From NCBI RefSeq assembly GCF_026013365.1, contig NZ_JAPDOE010000002.1, positions 186,001 through 250,000 on the forward strand: a DNA stretch of 64,000 nt, given 5' to 3'. Under the pieces are notes generated by a model. That model was not told the origin of the DNA. It worked only from the letters and a program-made list of their open reading frames with translations, and did no database searches. This DNA comes from Paenibacillus sp. LS1 (lineage in GTDB: Bacteria > Bacillota > Bacilli > Paenibacillales > Paenibacillaceae). The position numbers and the translations under genes are program-made. Shown in pieces: positions 51,848 to 60,545 of the stretch (positions within the stretch are counted from its first letter, which is position 1; each line of letters opens with the position of its first letter).

Positions 51848-52795
51848 TTATACGCCTGGTGCTCCCTGATCGCCAAGTTCCGACTGTAAAGCCGGACGTT
51901 TTCTGCGCCAGAAGATAGGCTGTGGAAGTTTGATCTCTGTAATCAGAACACCAATCAACATCAAAGCTGCACCTGCATATCCTTGCACAGTTAATGACTC
52001 TCCTTGAAACGTAAAAGCAAAGGCCGCTGCAAACAGTGGTTCGAGTGAAAAAATCAGACTTGTTCTTGTGGGAGAAGCATGACGCTGCGCGAGCGTCTGC
52101 AAAATATATCCCAATCCGCTACACAACACACCTAACCCTAGAATTGCTGCCCAGGATTCAGCCGTATCGGGCATACGTGGCGTTTCCAGCAAAAATGTAG
52201 CCGCTATTCCCCACATCGCTGCAACACCTAATTGCACCGTGCCCAGTGTTAGCGGATCATACTTCGGTGTGTACTTGCCAGCAATCATTATATAGATTGC
52301 ATACACGAGTGCTGCAAGAATGCACAGAATATCTCCCGTGTGCAGACTCAGCTCATGTTGAAGCGTCAGCAAGCCAAGCCCCGTAACTGCAACCAAGATA
52401 CTTAGCGTCAATCGTTTGTCCGGCATACGACGATGCTGGATCGTCGTCAGGATGGGTACAAAAATAACGGCCAAACTTATCAGGAATCCCGCTTGGGATG
52501 TCGTTGTTCGTTGCACACCATAGGTGATAAATACAAATGCAGCGAATAAAGCTGTCCCCATAATGGCGCCTGCCACAAGTGTTCTGCGATTCATGTTAAA
52601 CAACCGCCGATGAAAAAGAAGCCCTGCCGCAATAAAAGCAATTCCGAAACGAAATGCGACCAGATTCAATTCTTGCATGGACTCTAGGCCCGATTTCATA
52701 AACAGATAGGATGATCCCCATATGACCGTTGCGAGCAGCATCTGTATGTCCGCTCTTCTCGTTGCCTGACCTTGATTAACCTGTACACCATTCAT
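51848..52795 (-). CDS. EamA/DMT family transporter
   Basis: A 315-residue membrane protein with ten hydrophobic segments in two EamA repeats. ADIQMLLATVIWGSSYLFMK opens repeat one and GDILCILAALVYAIYIMIAG repeat two. LQTLAQRHASPTRTSLIFSL is the conserved block before the last helices. Exporter or importer of amino acids or similar metabolites; the substrate is unknown. Divergent from the LysR gene, its probable regulator. Confidence 0.92.
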   Translation of the reverse strand: MNGVQVNQGQATRRADIQMLLATVIWGSSYLFMKSGLESMQELNLVAFRFGIAFIAAGLLFHRRLFNMNRRTLVAGAIMGTALFAAFVFITYGVQRTTTSQAGFLISLAVIFVPILTTIQHRRMPDKRLTLSILVAVTGLGLLTLQHELSLHTGDILCILAALVYAIYIMIAGKYTPKYDPLTLGTVQLGVAAMWGIAATFLLETPRMPDTAESWAAILGLGVLCSGLGYILQTLAQRHASPTRTSLIFSLEPLFAAAFAFTFQGESLTVQGYAGAALMLIGVLITEIKLPQPIFWRRKRPALQSELGDQGAPGV

Positions 52796-52960
52796 CTTGC
52801 TTCAACCTTCATTCTATGTATTTTGATCTGTGTGATCGTGCGTCAAACTAACTCGCCTTGGCAAGTATAAACGATCTCTTTGCATTATAAAAATGAATAT
52901 TTATAATGGATTATATGAAACGAATTCATGTATCCAAAATGGGAAGGAACGGAATCATTT

Positions 52961-53836
52961 ATGTCACTGATCAAATACGAAATTTTGAATACCGTTGTGG
53001 AATATGGCAGTCTTACCAAAGCAGCAGAAGCATTGAACATCACCCAATCCGCAGTCAGCCATGCCATCGCCAGTCTGGAGACGGAATGTGGTTTCTCCCT
53101 GCTCCATCGCGGCCGCTCCGGTGTGCGTGTTACCGCTGAAGGTGAACGCATTCTGGGATACACCCGTGAGATTCTGCGCTGGACGGAACTAATGAACCAG
53201 GAAATCTCACTCATTCGCGGTGCGGAGATTGGTACCGTGCGTATTGGTACATTCGCCAGTGTCTCCACACAGTGGCTGCCTGGTATCCTGAAACAATTTC
53301 GCCTGCGTCACCCCGGAATTGAGATTAAGCTGTGGGAGGGCGATTATGCTGAGATTGAGGGCTGGCTGGCTGGAGGCGCCATCGATCTCGGATTTCTGTC
53401 CCTCGGCGATTCATCGCCTTTCGAGACGATTCCATTGCAAAAAGACAGGATGATGTGCATCCTGCCTCTAGATCATCCTCTCGCCTCAGAGGAATCTGTT
53501 TCATTTGATGTTCTGCTGGAGCAACCCTTTATTTTGCCCAAGTGGGGCGGAGATAACGAGATTGAACGACTGATCCGGCAGCATGCAGCCAAACTCAATG
53601 TTGTCTATGAAGTCGCAGAAGATCAAGCCATCATGGCGATGGTCCGTAACGGCCTCGGCATCAGTCTACTGCCGGAGATGGTTCTTCAAAATCATACCGA
53701 TGCGCTTGCGCTCGTGCCGCTCTCTGGAGATCCTTATCGTACGATTGGCATGGCCTGTCCGTCTTTAGGCAATCTATCGCCAGCTACACGTCGTTTCATT
53801 GAAGAGGTACAACAGTGGCTTGCCCTAGCCATGTAA
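52961..53836 (+). CDS. LysR family transcriptional regulator
   Basis: A 291-residue regulator. The N-terminal winged helix reads VVEYGSLTKAAEALNITQSA, followed by VSHAIASLETECGFSLLHRG. The C-terminal effector domain begins near residue 85 (GTVRIGTFASVSTQWLPGIL). The start MSLIKYEIL at 52961 gives the normal family N-terminus; ATG 52928 adds eleven residues. Divergent from the EamA transporter gene. Confidence 0.9.
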   Translation: MSLIKYEILNTVVEYGSLTKAAEALNITQSAVSHAIASLETECGFSLLHRGRSGVRVTAEGERILGYTREILRWTELMNQEISLIRGAEIGTVRIGTFASVSTQWLPGILKQFRLRHPGIEIKLWEGDYAEIEGWLAGGAIDLGFLSLGDSSPFETIPLQKDRMMCILPLDHPLASEESVSFDVLLEQPFILPKWGGDNEIERLIRQHAAKLNVVYEVAEDQAIMAMVRNGLGISLLPEMVLQNHTDALALVPLSGDPYRTIGMACPSLGNLSPATRRFIEEVQQWLALAM

Positions 53837-53878
53837 CTTGGTAGAACTCACTACTTGTGTCGTTATGATCGATTTCTC

Positions 53879-54076
53879 CTATCCGTTACTCACAAATTGA
53901 ATAACACCGAGCGTCAGCAGCAGTACAGATACAATCACAATCGCGATGCCAAAACCAATCAGAAAGCGCATGCCAGGTGAGCGTTTGTTCTACTCACTGC
54001 CTCCCAGGTTATCCAATTTCCGCTCAATTTGATCCAATCTTTCATTTACCTGCTTCAGATCTGGATTGGAGTTCAT
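53879..54076 (-). pseudogene. Small coiled-coil/membrane protein gene interrupted by an in-frame TAG
   Basis: From ATG 54076 (GGGGAG eight bases upstream) 28 codons encode a short amphipathic coiled coil, NERLDQIERKLDNLGGSE. A TAG then lies at 53990-53992. The same frame continues for 36 more codons with RSPGMRFLIGFGIAIVIVSV, a clear membrane helix, ending at TAG 53879-53881. The two halves together look like one 65-residue protein, so a nonsense mutation is the simplest reading. Alternatives are readthrough or a sequencing error. It follows the TPR gene by 31 bases. Confidence 0.7.
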
Positions 54077-54107
54077 TCATCCATCTCCCCTTTCCTGTAT
54101 AATCGGT

Positions 54108-54590
54108 CTATTCCCACACCCGATCCAGCTGATCTGCGTAGAAACGGATCGCTCGGTTATAATCATTGATTCTCTTGTCACTTGATGTATCCGCGAGTTG
54201 TACGAGCAGTCGTTGCATCGCTTCTGCATGTTCACCCAGATTATAGAGCACCATGGCATAGAAAACTTCAAATTCCCGGTACGCCGGGAATTCTTTCATC
54301 CCTTTTTCAAACCAAACTTTCGCCTGCTCGTACTGTCCAAGCGTTCTGTATGTACTGCCTAATCCGAGTATTGCACCTGCTCTGTCCTCCCCAGAAAGCC
54401 CAAGACTTAGTGCCCTCTCATAATACGGAACAGCTTCCCGCTCCAATCCAAGCGAATCATGTGCCCAAGCCAGCTGATACCAAACATCCGCATTCTCGGG
54501 TTCCTGCATCGTTATTTCTTGCAGAAGCTCAATTGCTTCCTGCATCTTACCTTCTTGTCTCCATCGCACAGCCTGTTCCAAATTACTCAT
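54108..54590 (-). CDS. Tetratricopeptide repeat protein
   Basis: A 160-residue soluble protein built of about three TPR units: AVRWRQEGKMQEAIELLQEI, VWYQLAWAHDSLGLEREAVP and AILGLGSTYRTLGQYEQAKV. These mediate protein contacts; no enzyme domain is present. ATG 54590 (MSNLEQAV) is preferred over 54605 because it starts the first repeat. Probably co-transcribed with the small interrupted membrane-protein gene downstream. Confidence 0.87.
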   Translation of the reverse strand: MSNLEQAVRWRQEGKMQEAIELLQEITMQEPENADVWYQLAWAHDSLGLEREAVPYYERALSLGLSGEDRAGAILGLGSTYRTLGQYEQAKVWFEKGMKEFPAYREFEVFYAMVLYNLGEHAEAMQRLLVQLADTSSDKRINDYNRAIRFYADQLDRVWE

Positions 54591-54750
54591 GCTGTCACTT
54601 CCCATCCTGCATTATAATTCCCACATATATGATTCAATTGTTTTATTATACCAAAAAAGCACCCCAGAGAATATGTTGTAACAACCCAAGGTTGTCCAAA
54701 CGCTATTCCATCGTGTGCTTTTTCATTCGATGCAGCCTGTTATAAAAAAT

Positions 54751-54837
54751 GGACTAAAGCATATTTCCACTGGACATTTCGATGACAGAACAACCTTCTG
54801 TCCTCTCCGTTTTGTGTAAATGTTTAGTTCAAATTAT
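54751..54837. repeat. Dispersed palindromic repeat, family 2, copy C
   Basis: GGACTAAAGCATATTTCCAC at the left pairs imperfectly with GTGTAAATGTTTAGTTC at the right. The centre CACTGGACATTTCGATGACA matches copy A closely. Confidence 0.75.
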
Positions 54838-54883
54838 ATAGCTAAGCTGAAATCTCTCTGAAAACAATCTGTTCATCACCTTA

Positions 54884-55741
54884 TTAAGACCATACCGTGT
54901 TCGCTACCATGACAATAAATACGAGCATGAGATAGTTCACCGAGATTAGAAAGTTCACTTTTGCCCACTTCTCATCATCCTGTGTCTTCAGTCCGCTAAG
55001 TGTATGCACGAACCAGATGAGTCCACCGATCAGAGATACAATTAGAAATACCAGACCAACGTAGTTGTAGTAGTACAACAGGAATACAGCAGGAAGCAGC
55101 AGAAAAACATAAGGAATCATCTGAAGCTTGGTGCGTTTCACGCCTTTAACCACAGGTAACAACGGGAAACCGGCAGCACGATACTCCTCCACCCGGCGAA
55201 TACCCAATGACCAGAAGTGTGGTGGTTGCCACAGGAACAATAATGCAAACAGCAACCAGGCACCTGCATCAATTTCATTCGTTACAGCTGTATAACCGAT
55301 GACAGGCGGCATCGCTCCTGCAATTCCACCCAGCGATGTGCTCCATGTCGAGTTACGTTTCAACCACATCGTGTATATCACGATGTAAGCGAACCATCCG
55401 AGCAGTGCCATCCAACCTGATAACGGATTCACCAGAAGATACAGTACTGCTAGTCCCACAACACCAAGGATAATGCCATAGCCAAGTACAAACCCCGGCT
55501 TCAGATGATTAATGTAATCCATCCTTTTTTTGGTGCGCTCCATCTTTTGGTCCAATTCACGATCCCAATAATTGTTGATAACACAAGCTGAAGCAATAAC
55601 CAAAGTTGATCCAATCACGACCAAGAGCAGAGATAACCAGTTGATATCCCATTTTGAAGCTACCCAGAATCCTACTGCCACCGCAAACACATTCAGCCTT
55701 AGAAGTCCGGGTTTGGTTAATGCAATCATGTCTTTAAGCAT
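54884..55741 (-). CDS. ctaB: Protoheme IX farnesyltransferase (heme O synthase)
   Basis: A 285-residue UbiA-family membrane enzyme that attaches a farnesyl group to heme B, giving heme O for terminal oxidases. The catalytic Asp-rich motif is NNYWDRELDQKMERTKKR near residue 60. The second region is seen as PPHFWSLGIRRVEEYRAAG, with LLPVVKGVKRTK following. Eight or nine helices. GGAGGAG precedes the ATG. It is a single gene here, away from ctaA or oxidase genes. The gene is also called cyoE. Confidence 0.93.
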   Translation of the reverse strand: MLKDMIALTKPGLLRLNVFAVAVGFWVASKWDINWLSLLLVVIGSTLVIASACVINNYWDRELDQKMERTKKRMDYINHLKPGFVLGYGIILGVVGLAVLYLLVNPLSGWMALLGWFAYIVIYTMWLKRNSTWSTSLGGIAGAMPPVIGYTAVTNEIDAGAWLLFALLFLWQPPHFWSLGIRRVEEYRAAGFPLLPVVKGVKRTKLQMIPYVFLLLPAVFLLYYYNYVGLVFLIVSLIGGLIWFVHTLSGLKTQDDEKWAKVNFLISVNYLMLVFIVMVANTVWS

Positions 55742-55834
55742 GAGGCTCCTCCTGAACTATGTAAAAACACCATTCCAATAATGATACATGTACCTACCAT
55801 TAATTACAATCGCTTTCATGAATTTGTCATAACC

Positions 55835-55875
55835 AAAAAGCATCCCTCACCGTTCCATGAACGGGAGGAATGCTT
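55835..55875 (-). terminator. Terminator of the 188-aa protein gene
   Basis: AAGCAT-CCTC and GAGG-ATGCTT pair, with an inner CGTTC/GAACG stem; on the minus strand TTTTTGG follows. Confidence 0.8.
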
Positions 55876-55898
55876 GACTGATCAATTTCATCTCATTT

Positions 55899-56465
55899 TT
55901 ATGGGATGTATTGTTGTACAATTTTAGTGACTTTTCCGTCCTGCACCGTCAGATGATAGGGGAATACGGATAGATCAAGGATACGGGTATTCTCATACAA
56001 CGATTCAAACTTGGATAATGTCACAGGTTCATTCCACTGAATGTCTGCACCCTGCATCGTACCATCCCGATCATACAACTGCATCAATACTTCAGCATTG
56101 GCACTAATCTCAACCTGTTCCTGCTCTTTACTGTCATTAACAATATAGTAACCATCTGGAGCACCATCTATACCGGCTTCTGGATTACGCTGTGCAAAAA
56201 CCGCATCGGCTTCTTCACCTTGATACCAGCCAATCTTGTCCACTGTCATAACCAACTTGCCATTCTCTTGGTGCAAACCTTCCACATAGGCAGTAAACAT
56301 CTCAGAGTTGGCAACCTGAGATTCTTTCGCTGAAGGTTGTGAAGCTTCTGTACTACCTTGAGCATTCGCAGGGGTAAGCAAATATGTAGTCAGCACAATC
56401 ATACCAAGTAAAGCAACAACTGCACCGATCATTCGTAGTTTCCATTGTTTTGTCGCGTTCTTCAT
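55899..56465 (-). CDS. Hypothetical membrane-anchored protein, 188 aa
   Basis: An N-terminal hydrophobic segment (MIGAVVALLGMIVLTTYLL) acts as anchor or signal peptide, followed by a Ser/Glu-rich linker. The rest is a beta-rich extracellular domain with MFTAYVEGLHQENGKLVMTV and TVQDGKVTKIVQQYIP. I do not recognise a named family. ATG 56465 has GGAGAG nine bases upstream; 56474 would abut it. Single gene. Confidence 0.78.
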   Translation of the reverse strand: MKNATKQWKLRMIGAVVALLGMIVLTTYLLTPANAQGSTEASQPSAKESQVANSEMFTAYVEGLHQENGKLVMTVDKIGWYQGEEADAVFAQRNPEAGIDGAPDGYYIVNDSKEQEQVEISANAEVLMQLYDRDGTMQGADIQWNEPVTLSKFESLYENTRILDLSVFPYHLTVQDGKVTKIVQQYIP

Positions 56466-56662
56466 AGGTAACATCTCTCCTTAATATGAACGTTACTATT
56501 CCTTAACCGGAAGTCTTGCTTCTCAAACGCTCATGTGAACTATCCATTCCAACGTTCCTTCTTTTCCTATCATACTTGGAACAAGGATTCTAAAAGTATC
56601 AGCCAGATTAAAAATAGTTACAACGCGCGTCATCAGTTCTGTCTATCGTCTTCGTAAACGGC

Positions 56663-56699
56663 AAAGAACCCTGAATGGCGATGCCTTCAAGGGTTCTTT
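56663..56699 (-). terminator. Terminator of the DUF3243 gene
   Basis: AAAGAACCCT pairs perfectly with AGGGTTCTTT across 17 bases. Confidence 0.8.
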
Positions 56700-56710
56700 A
56701 CTTGCTACTC

Positions 56711-57064
56711 TTAATGATTGGGTGTGGAGCTTTGCGCCAAACGAACGAGCATATGAGCCAGCATGTGGCGTTCATCTTCCTTACCGACATTCCACAACTC
56801 CTGAAGCAGTTTTTCTTCACGATTACGAGGTTCTTCCCGAGCTGCCAGATAATCAGCTACTTTCTCAGCAATCTTAGCCATCTGTTCCTCGCTTAGTCCA
56901 ATGGATTCCCCCATCGCAATTCGCTTACCCAGGTATTCTTTGAATGCATCAAAGTTCTGTAAAATCTGTTCTCTTTCTTCTGGCGCAATCTTCTCAATTG
57001 CATTGTCCACCTTGTCAGTAGAAACTTGGCCATCTTTATGGATGACATGATTTTGTTCACTCAT
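56711..57064 (-). CDS. DUF3243 domain-containing protein
   Basis: A 117-residue acidic helical protein. FKEYLGKRIAMGESIGLSEE, MAKIAEKVADYLA and PRNREEKLLQELWNVGKEDE are the family core found across Bacillales. Function unknown; the protein is cytoplasmic. GGAGGTTATTTCG precedes the ATG. Monocistronic. Confidence 0.9.
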   Translation of the reverse strand: MSEQNHVIHKDGQVSTDKVDNAIEKIAPEEREQILQNFDAFKEYLGKRIAMGESIGLSEEQMAKIAEKVADYLAAREEPRNREEKLLQELWNVGKEDERHMLAHMLVRLAQSSTPNH

Positions 57065-57323
57065 CGAAATAACCTCCTTGAAAGTAATCGTTCATTGGAT
57101 TTATGAAACATGCGTAACAATAACCGGTTATCTATAATATAAACGGCTTGCCCAAGATTAATCAGTCCATTTCTATCCTGTATGTGTCTTACCTGTATAC
57201 GTCTTTATTCTTCAAGCAACACGATTCAAAAAGGCTACAGCGGTTAATCGTTTACATATACGTAGTGGTGTTTGGATATGATAAGGAACACCTTATACCT
57301 TACGGAACAAGGAGGGATATCAC

Positions 57324-57533
57324 ATGAGCGACAAAACCAAACATGAGAAAACAAACGACGAACTTGAACCCGGCGTGAACACAGTTATCCACCCTGATAA
57401 GAAAAATCCCGGGCCAACGGATATGATTGAAGGTGTGGTAGGTGATATCGCGGAAAACATTCGCAAAGATTTCTCACATGACTCAAAGGACGAGAAGTTT
57501 TCTTCCAAGTCAACGGATTCATCGAGTAAATAA
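57324..57533 (+). CDS. Small hydrophilic protein, 69 aa
   Basis: Very hydrophilic and probably disordered: many Lys, Asp, Ser and no hydrophobic core apart from MIEGVVGDIAENIRKDF. AAGGAGGG precedes the ATG and a strong terminator follows, so it is a real gene. Not recognised; small proteins of this type in Bacillales are often stress- or spore-related, but nothing here shows that. Confidence 0.7.
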   Translation: MSDKTKHEKTNDELEPGVNTVIHPDKKNPGPTDMIEGVVGDIAENIRKDFSHDSKDEKFSSKSTDSSSK

Positions 57534-57567
57534 GCGTGATTCTTTTCTCCATAGCCAAAGATAGCTC

Positions 57568-57609
57568 AAAAAGTCCTCCTGCCACATGCATGGCTTGGGA
57601 GGACTTTTT
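57568..57609. terminator. Bidirectional terminator
   Basis: AAAAAGTCCTCC pairs perfectly with GGAGGACTTTTT across 18 bases, between the convergent genes at 57324 and 57654. Confidence 0.9.
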
Positions 57610-57653
57610 GGTAACGCAAAATTGAAATTCAACCTCTAATCAGGAGGTGAATT

Positions 57654-58571
57654 TCAAAGTGAATCCTTTGTCATTTGTTGCAGCGCCTTATGAATCCAGA
57701 TGGCGGCAATGGAACCTTCACCCATCGCAACCGTTGCTTGCTCTGCATGTAAACCCAGATCTCCGGCAATCCATACATTCGTCGCTGCCTGCAAGCTGCG
57801 CGGATCAGCTTCTACATGTTTATTATCTGCGATTACAGCTCCCAGCTGCTCTGCCAATTCATAGTGCACCCGATTGCCTCCAAAAGCGATAAACCCGCGC
57901 TCCGACTCAAAAATCTGTCCATCTTCGGTCAGAACACCGGTGATATGGCCATCCTCGATCTGCTGTACTTCCTGGATCGCCGCTTCCAGATAACGAACGC
58001 CCGCCTCTTTCATACTGCGATGAAGCTCTGCTGATATGGGGGCCTGCTCATGATTGATATATAACAGATCATTTGTACGTTGAATTAAAATCATGGCCAT
58101 ATTGGCACCTGCTTCACCAGATCCCAACAGCACCGTACGTTGATTCTGAATCTCATAACCATCGCAATCAGGGCAGACATAGACTGTACGCCCCAGCGTC
58201 GGAGTTAATCCCGGAATGTCGGGAACTCTATCCGAGAGCCCTGTTGCCAGTAGCACGGTTTTGCTCCTATATTCAGATCCGGAAGTACCGAACAATTGGA
58301 TCTTCTCCCCCTGACGACCTGCTTTAACAATACGATCTTTCTCAAAAGATACACCAGTCTGCTCTGCCTGCAACCTGCCTCGGGCACGGAGTTCTTCGCC
58401 AGACACCCCATCGGGGAAACCGAGAATATTATGATACGTCCGACATAACGTCGATCTGCCCTCTCCCGCATCAATCACCAAGACCTGATGGGCCGAATAA
58501 CGTCCAAGCTGAATGGCTGCCTGAAGCCCTGCGAGCCCTCCACCTACGATTATGCAATCAACCTCTCGCAT
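57654..58571 (-). CDS. NAD(P)/FAD-dependent oxidoreductase, thioredoxin-reductase-like
   Basis: A 305-residue two-dinucleotide-domain flavoprotein. The FAD motif reads CIIVGGGLAGLQAAIQLGRY and the NAD(P) motif VLLGSGEAGANMAMILI. The redox motif is YVCPDCDGYE (CxxC) in the thioredoxin reductase position. VWIAGDLGLHAEQATVAMGE is the C-terminal FAD block. It may reduce a thiol protein; several such paralogues have unknown partners. ATG 58571 has AGGAGG and AAGGAG upstream. Confidence 0.9.
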   Translation of the reverse strand: MREVDCIIVGGGLAGLQAAIQLGRYSAHQVLVIDAGEGRSTLCRTYHNILGFPDGVSGEELRARGRLQAEQTGVSFEKDRIVKAGRQGEKIQLFGTSGSEYRSKTVLLATGLSDRVPDIPGLTPTLGRTVYVCPDCDGYEIQNQRTVLLGSGEAGANMAMILIQRTNDLLYINHEQAPISAELHRSMKEAGVRYLEAAIQEVQQIEDGHITGVLTEDGQIFESERGFIAFGGNRVHYELAEQLGAVIADNKHVEADPRSLQAATNVWIAGDLGLHAEQATVAMGEGSIAAIWIHKALQQMTKDSL

Positions 58572-58729
58572 GCTCCTTCTCCTCCTGAACATATATTTGT
58601 CCTTCTATACATTAAACCGTTCAGTCAAACTTAACGCGTCCTCTTATTGCTTATCTTATACCAAAACAAACAGACCCAAACCATCCGCCAGAATCACAGT
58701 TCGTTTGAGTCTATCAGATTCATGAATAT

Positions 58730-60361
58730 TTAGAAGTTATATGATTCAAATCGTGATGCATTCGAAATGGCGTTCCATACATCGGCTGTTTCGCCGCCCA
58801 TATACCAGTATGCCAGTCCAGCAATTTGCCGTTGCTCACTCATCAACACTTTGGCTGATAACGAACGGCTATCCTCTGCCCATATATATCTTGGCATACC
58901 GTTACTATTGTATCCAATAATATATTGAACCAGAATCGCATCCCATCGTCTTACAGATCCCGAGGTATGTGCACGTGTTCCCTGTTCTGCCAGTGTAATG
59001 TCCCAAGAACTAGCTGCCGGATTCACTGAAGACCAATCCCGTGTATATAGCGGAAGGGCCAAAATCGTTTTGGCATGTACCACCTCAGAGAGCATGGTAT
59101 CCAATGCCTTTTCCACCCACGGAAGAGATGCCACTGATCCTGCTTTCGGATCACCGTTCCAGTGTTCCTCGTATCCCATCAGCACCATATAATCCGATAC
59201 AGCTCCCAGTTTGGCATAATCAAATGCATCCGTCCAATCTGTACCGAGGTCTGGTGATACATCCACAGACACTACTGCTCCCAATGCGTGTAACGTAGCC
59301 GTCAAGGAGGTGACAAATGCGGTTAACCCTTCACGATCCGCAGGATCGACATTCTCGAAGTCGACGTTGATGCCGTCCAATTTATAGGTTTTGACATAGG
59401 CGGCTACCTGTGAGATCACTGCCGCTCGGTTGACCGAACTGGATAACATCTGATGGGTGAGTGCCGGATCTGAACGATTACCAAGCAACGGCCATAGCTG
59501 CCTGTCTGTGGCGGATGCCCAGGAGATCAATGCAGGGTCCGCGTGATCTGTTACTTTCATACTGCTGTTCAGGAAAAACCAGCGCGGGACGAGCGTATTC
59601 ACTTCAGACTGTTCCACCTGCTTCTTGAATTCAGCTGTAGTGGAGTTATACTGCCACCCCAGCTGAACCCCGAGTTCATCTCCACGTTGTAACTGCTCAG
59701 ACCATGTTTTCTTTTGTAAAATGGCATCGAGCATGACGGCTGCTTCTTCGCGCGTTACCTGATCATGTGGTCGGAACACGCCTCCGCTTCCCTTCATCAG
59801 TCCAAGCTGATATACCGTTTGCACATAAGGGCGTGCCCAGTCCGAGATATCATCTGCGTCAAAATAGGTTGAAGATAAGAGTGATGTCTCTACGGGTTGT
59901 TGTTTTAACATCCGAACAAGTAGGGCTGCCGCTTCTTCGCGCGTAATGGAAGCATCCGGCTGGAACGTGCCCTGACCCTTGCCCTCCAAAATAAAAAGAT
60001 TCGTCATGGCGGCAACGTTACCATAATACCAAGCATTCATGCTTATATCCTGATAGGGATTAATATTATTTTTAACCGGCTTCAAACCTAGCAATCTCAC
60101 CGCAAACGTTGCAAATTCTGCACGAGTAACGGCTTTCTTCGGTTCAAACGTAGTCTCTGACGTACCGGCAGCAATGCCTTTGTCCACTAGATGTGTAATG
60201 GCATCCTTGGCATAACTGGTACGCGTATCCTGAAACTGTTGCTGGACTGTTGCAGCTTGAACAGTATTGCTATATCCAACCACCGATCCAAGTGTTAATA
60301 TCCCGCATAAAGCCATTTTCCATAGACGTTGGTTCGTTATGTCTTTTAATCTATTATTCAC
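58730..60361 (-). CDS. S-layer-homology protein with GH18 catalytic domain
   Basis: A 543-residue secreted protein. A signal peptide ends near VQAA (residue 37). Three SLH domains follow (about 42-225; FEPKKAVTRAEFATFAVRLL, FQPDASITREEAAALLVRML, FRPHDQVTREEAAVMLDAIL) and anchor it to the cell wall. The GH18 barrel has LDGINVDFENVDPAD with catalytic Glu336 and MGYEEHWNGDPKAGSVASLP, like the YdhD/SleL group acting on peptidoglycan or chitin. The start is GTG 60361; later ATGs would remove the basic signal region. The ribosome binding site lies in a hairpin. Confidence 0.93.
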   Translation of the reverse strand: MNNRLKDITNQRLWKMALCGILTLGSVVGYSNTVQAATVQQQFQDTRTSYAKDAITHLVDKGIAAGTSETTFEPKKAVTRAEFATFAVRLLGLKPVKNNINPYQDISMNAWYYGNVAAMTNLFILEGKGQGTFQPDASITREEAAALLVRMLKQQPVETSLLSSTYFDADDISDWARPYVQTVYQLGLMKGSGGVFRPHDQVTREEAAVMLDAILQKKTWSEQLQRGDELGVQLGWQYNSTTAEFKKQVEQSEVNTLVPRWFFLNSSMKVTDHADPALISWASATDRQLWPLLGNRSDPALTHQMLSSSVNRAAVISQVAAYVKTYKLDGINVDFENVDPADREGLTAFVTSLTATLHALGAVVSVDVSPDLGTDWTDAFDYAKLGAVSDYMVLMGYEEHWNGDPKAGSVASLPWVEKALDTMLSEVVHAKTILALPLYTRDWSSVNPAASSWDITLAEQGTRAHTSGSVRRWDAILVQYIIGYNSNGMPRYIWAEDSRSLSAKVLMSEQRQIAGLAYWYMGGETADVWNAISNASRFESYNF

Positions 60362-60364
60362 ATT

Positions 60365-60423
60365 AAAAAGCCTCGCTTCATTGAATTACGATCAACTATC
60401 ATCGTATCAAATTGAAGCGAGGC
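60365..60423 (-). terminator. Hairpin with T-run overlapping the GH18 ribosome binding site
   Basis: GCCTCGCTTCA pairs perfectly with TGAAGCGAGGC, with an inner TACGAT/ATCGTA stem; on the minus strand TTTTT follows directly. The GAGG in the 3' arm is the only ribosome binding site for GTG 60361, nine bases away. It probably terminates the nitroreductase transcript and may gate GH18 expression. Confidence 0.75.
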
Positions 60424-60461
60424 CGTATGTGGTTAAATGTTGGGAAATGCGAAGCTTACTT

Positions 60462-60545
60462 AAATCAATTTCATAACTTATTACAATGAATTTGTGTAAT
60501 TATAGCCTTGATTGAAGCAGCTAAAGGTATTATGAAATTGATTTA
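60462..60545. repeat. Dispersed palindromic repeat, family 1, copy 3
   Basis: AAATCAATTTCATAA (60462-60476) and TTATGAAATTGATTT (60530-60544) are perfect inverted repeats; the centre is longer than in the other copies. The right end includes the TAA stop of the nitroreductase gene (60543-60545). Confidence 0.8.

Noticed and set aside
57242-57255. Possible cre or sigma-B type sequence before the 69-aa gene
   Set aside because: Only 12 of 14 cre positions match, with the left end wrong, and no properly spaced sigma-B elements are present.
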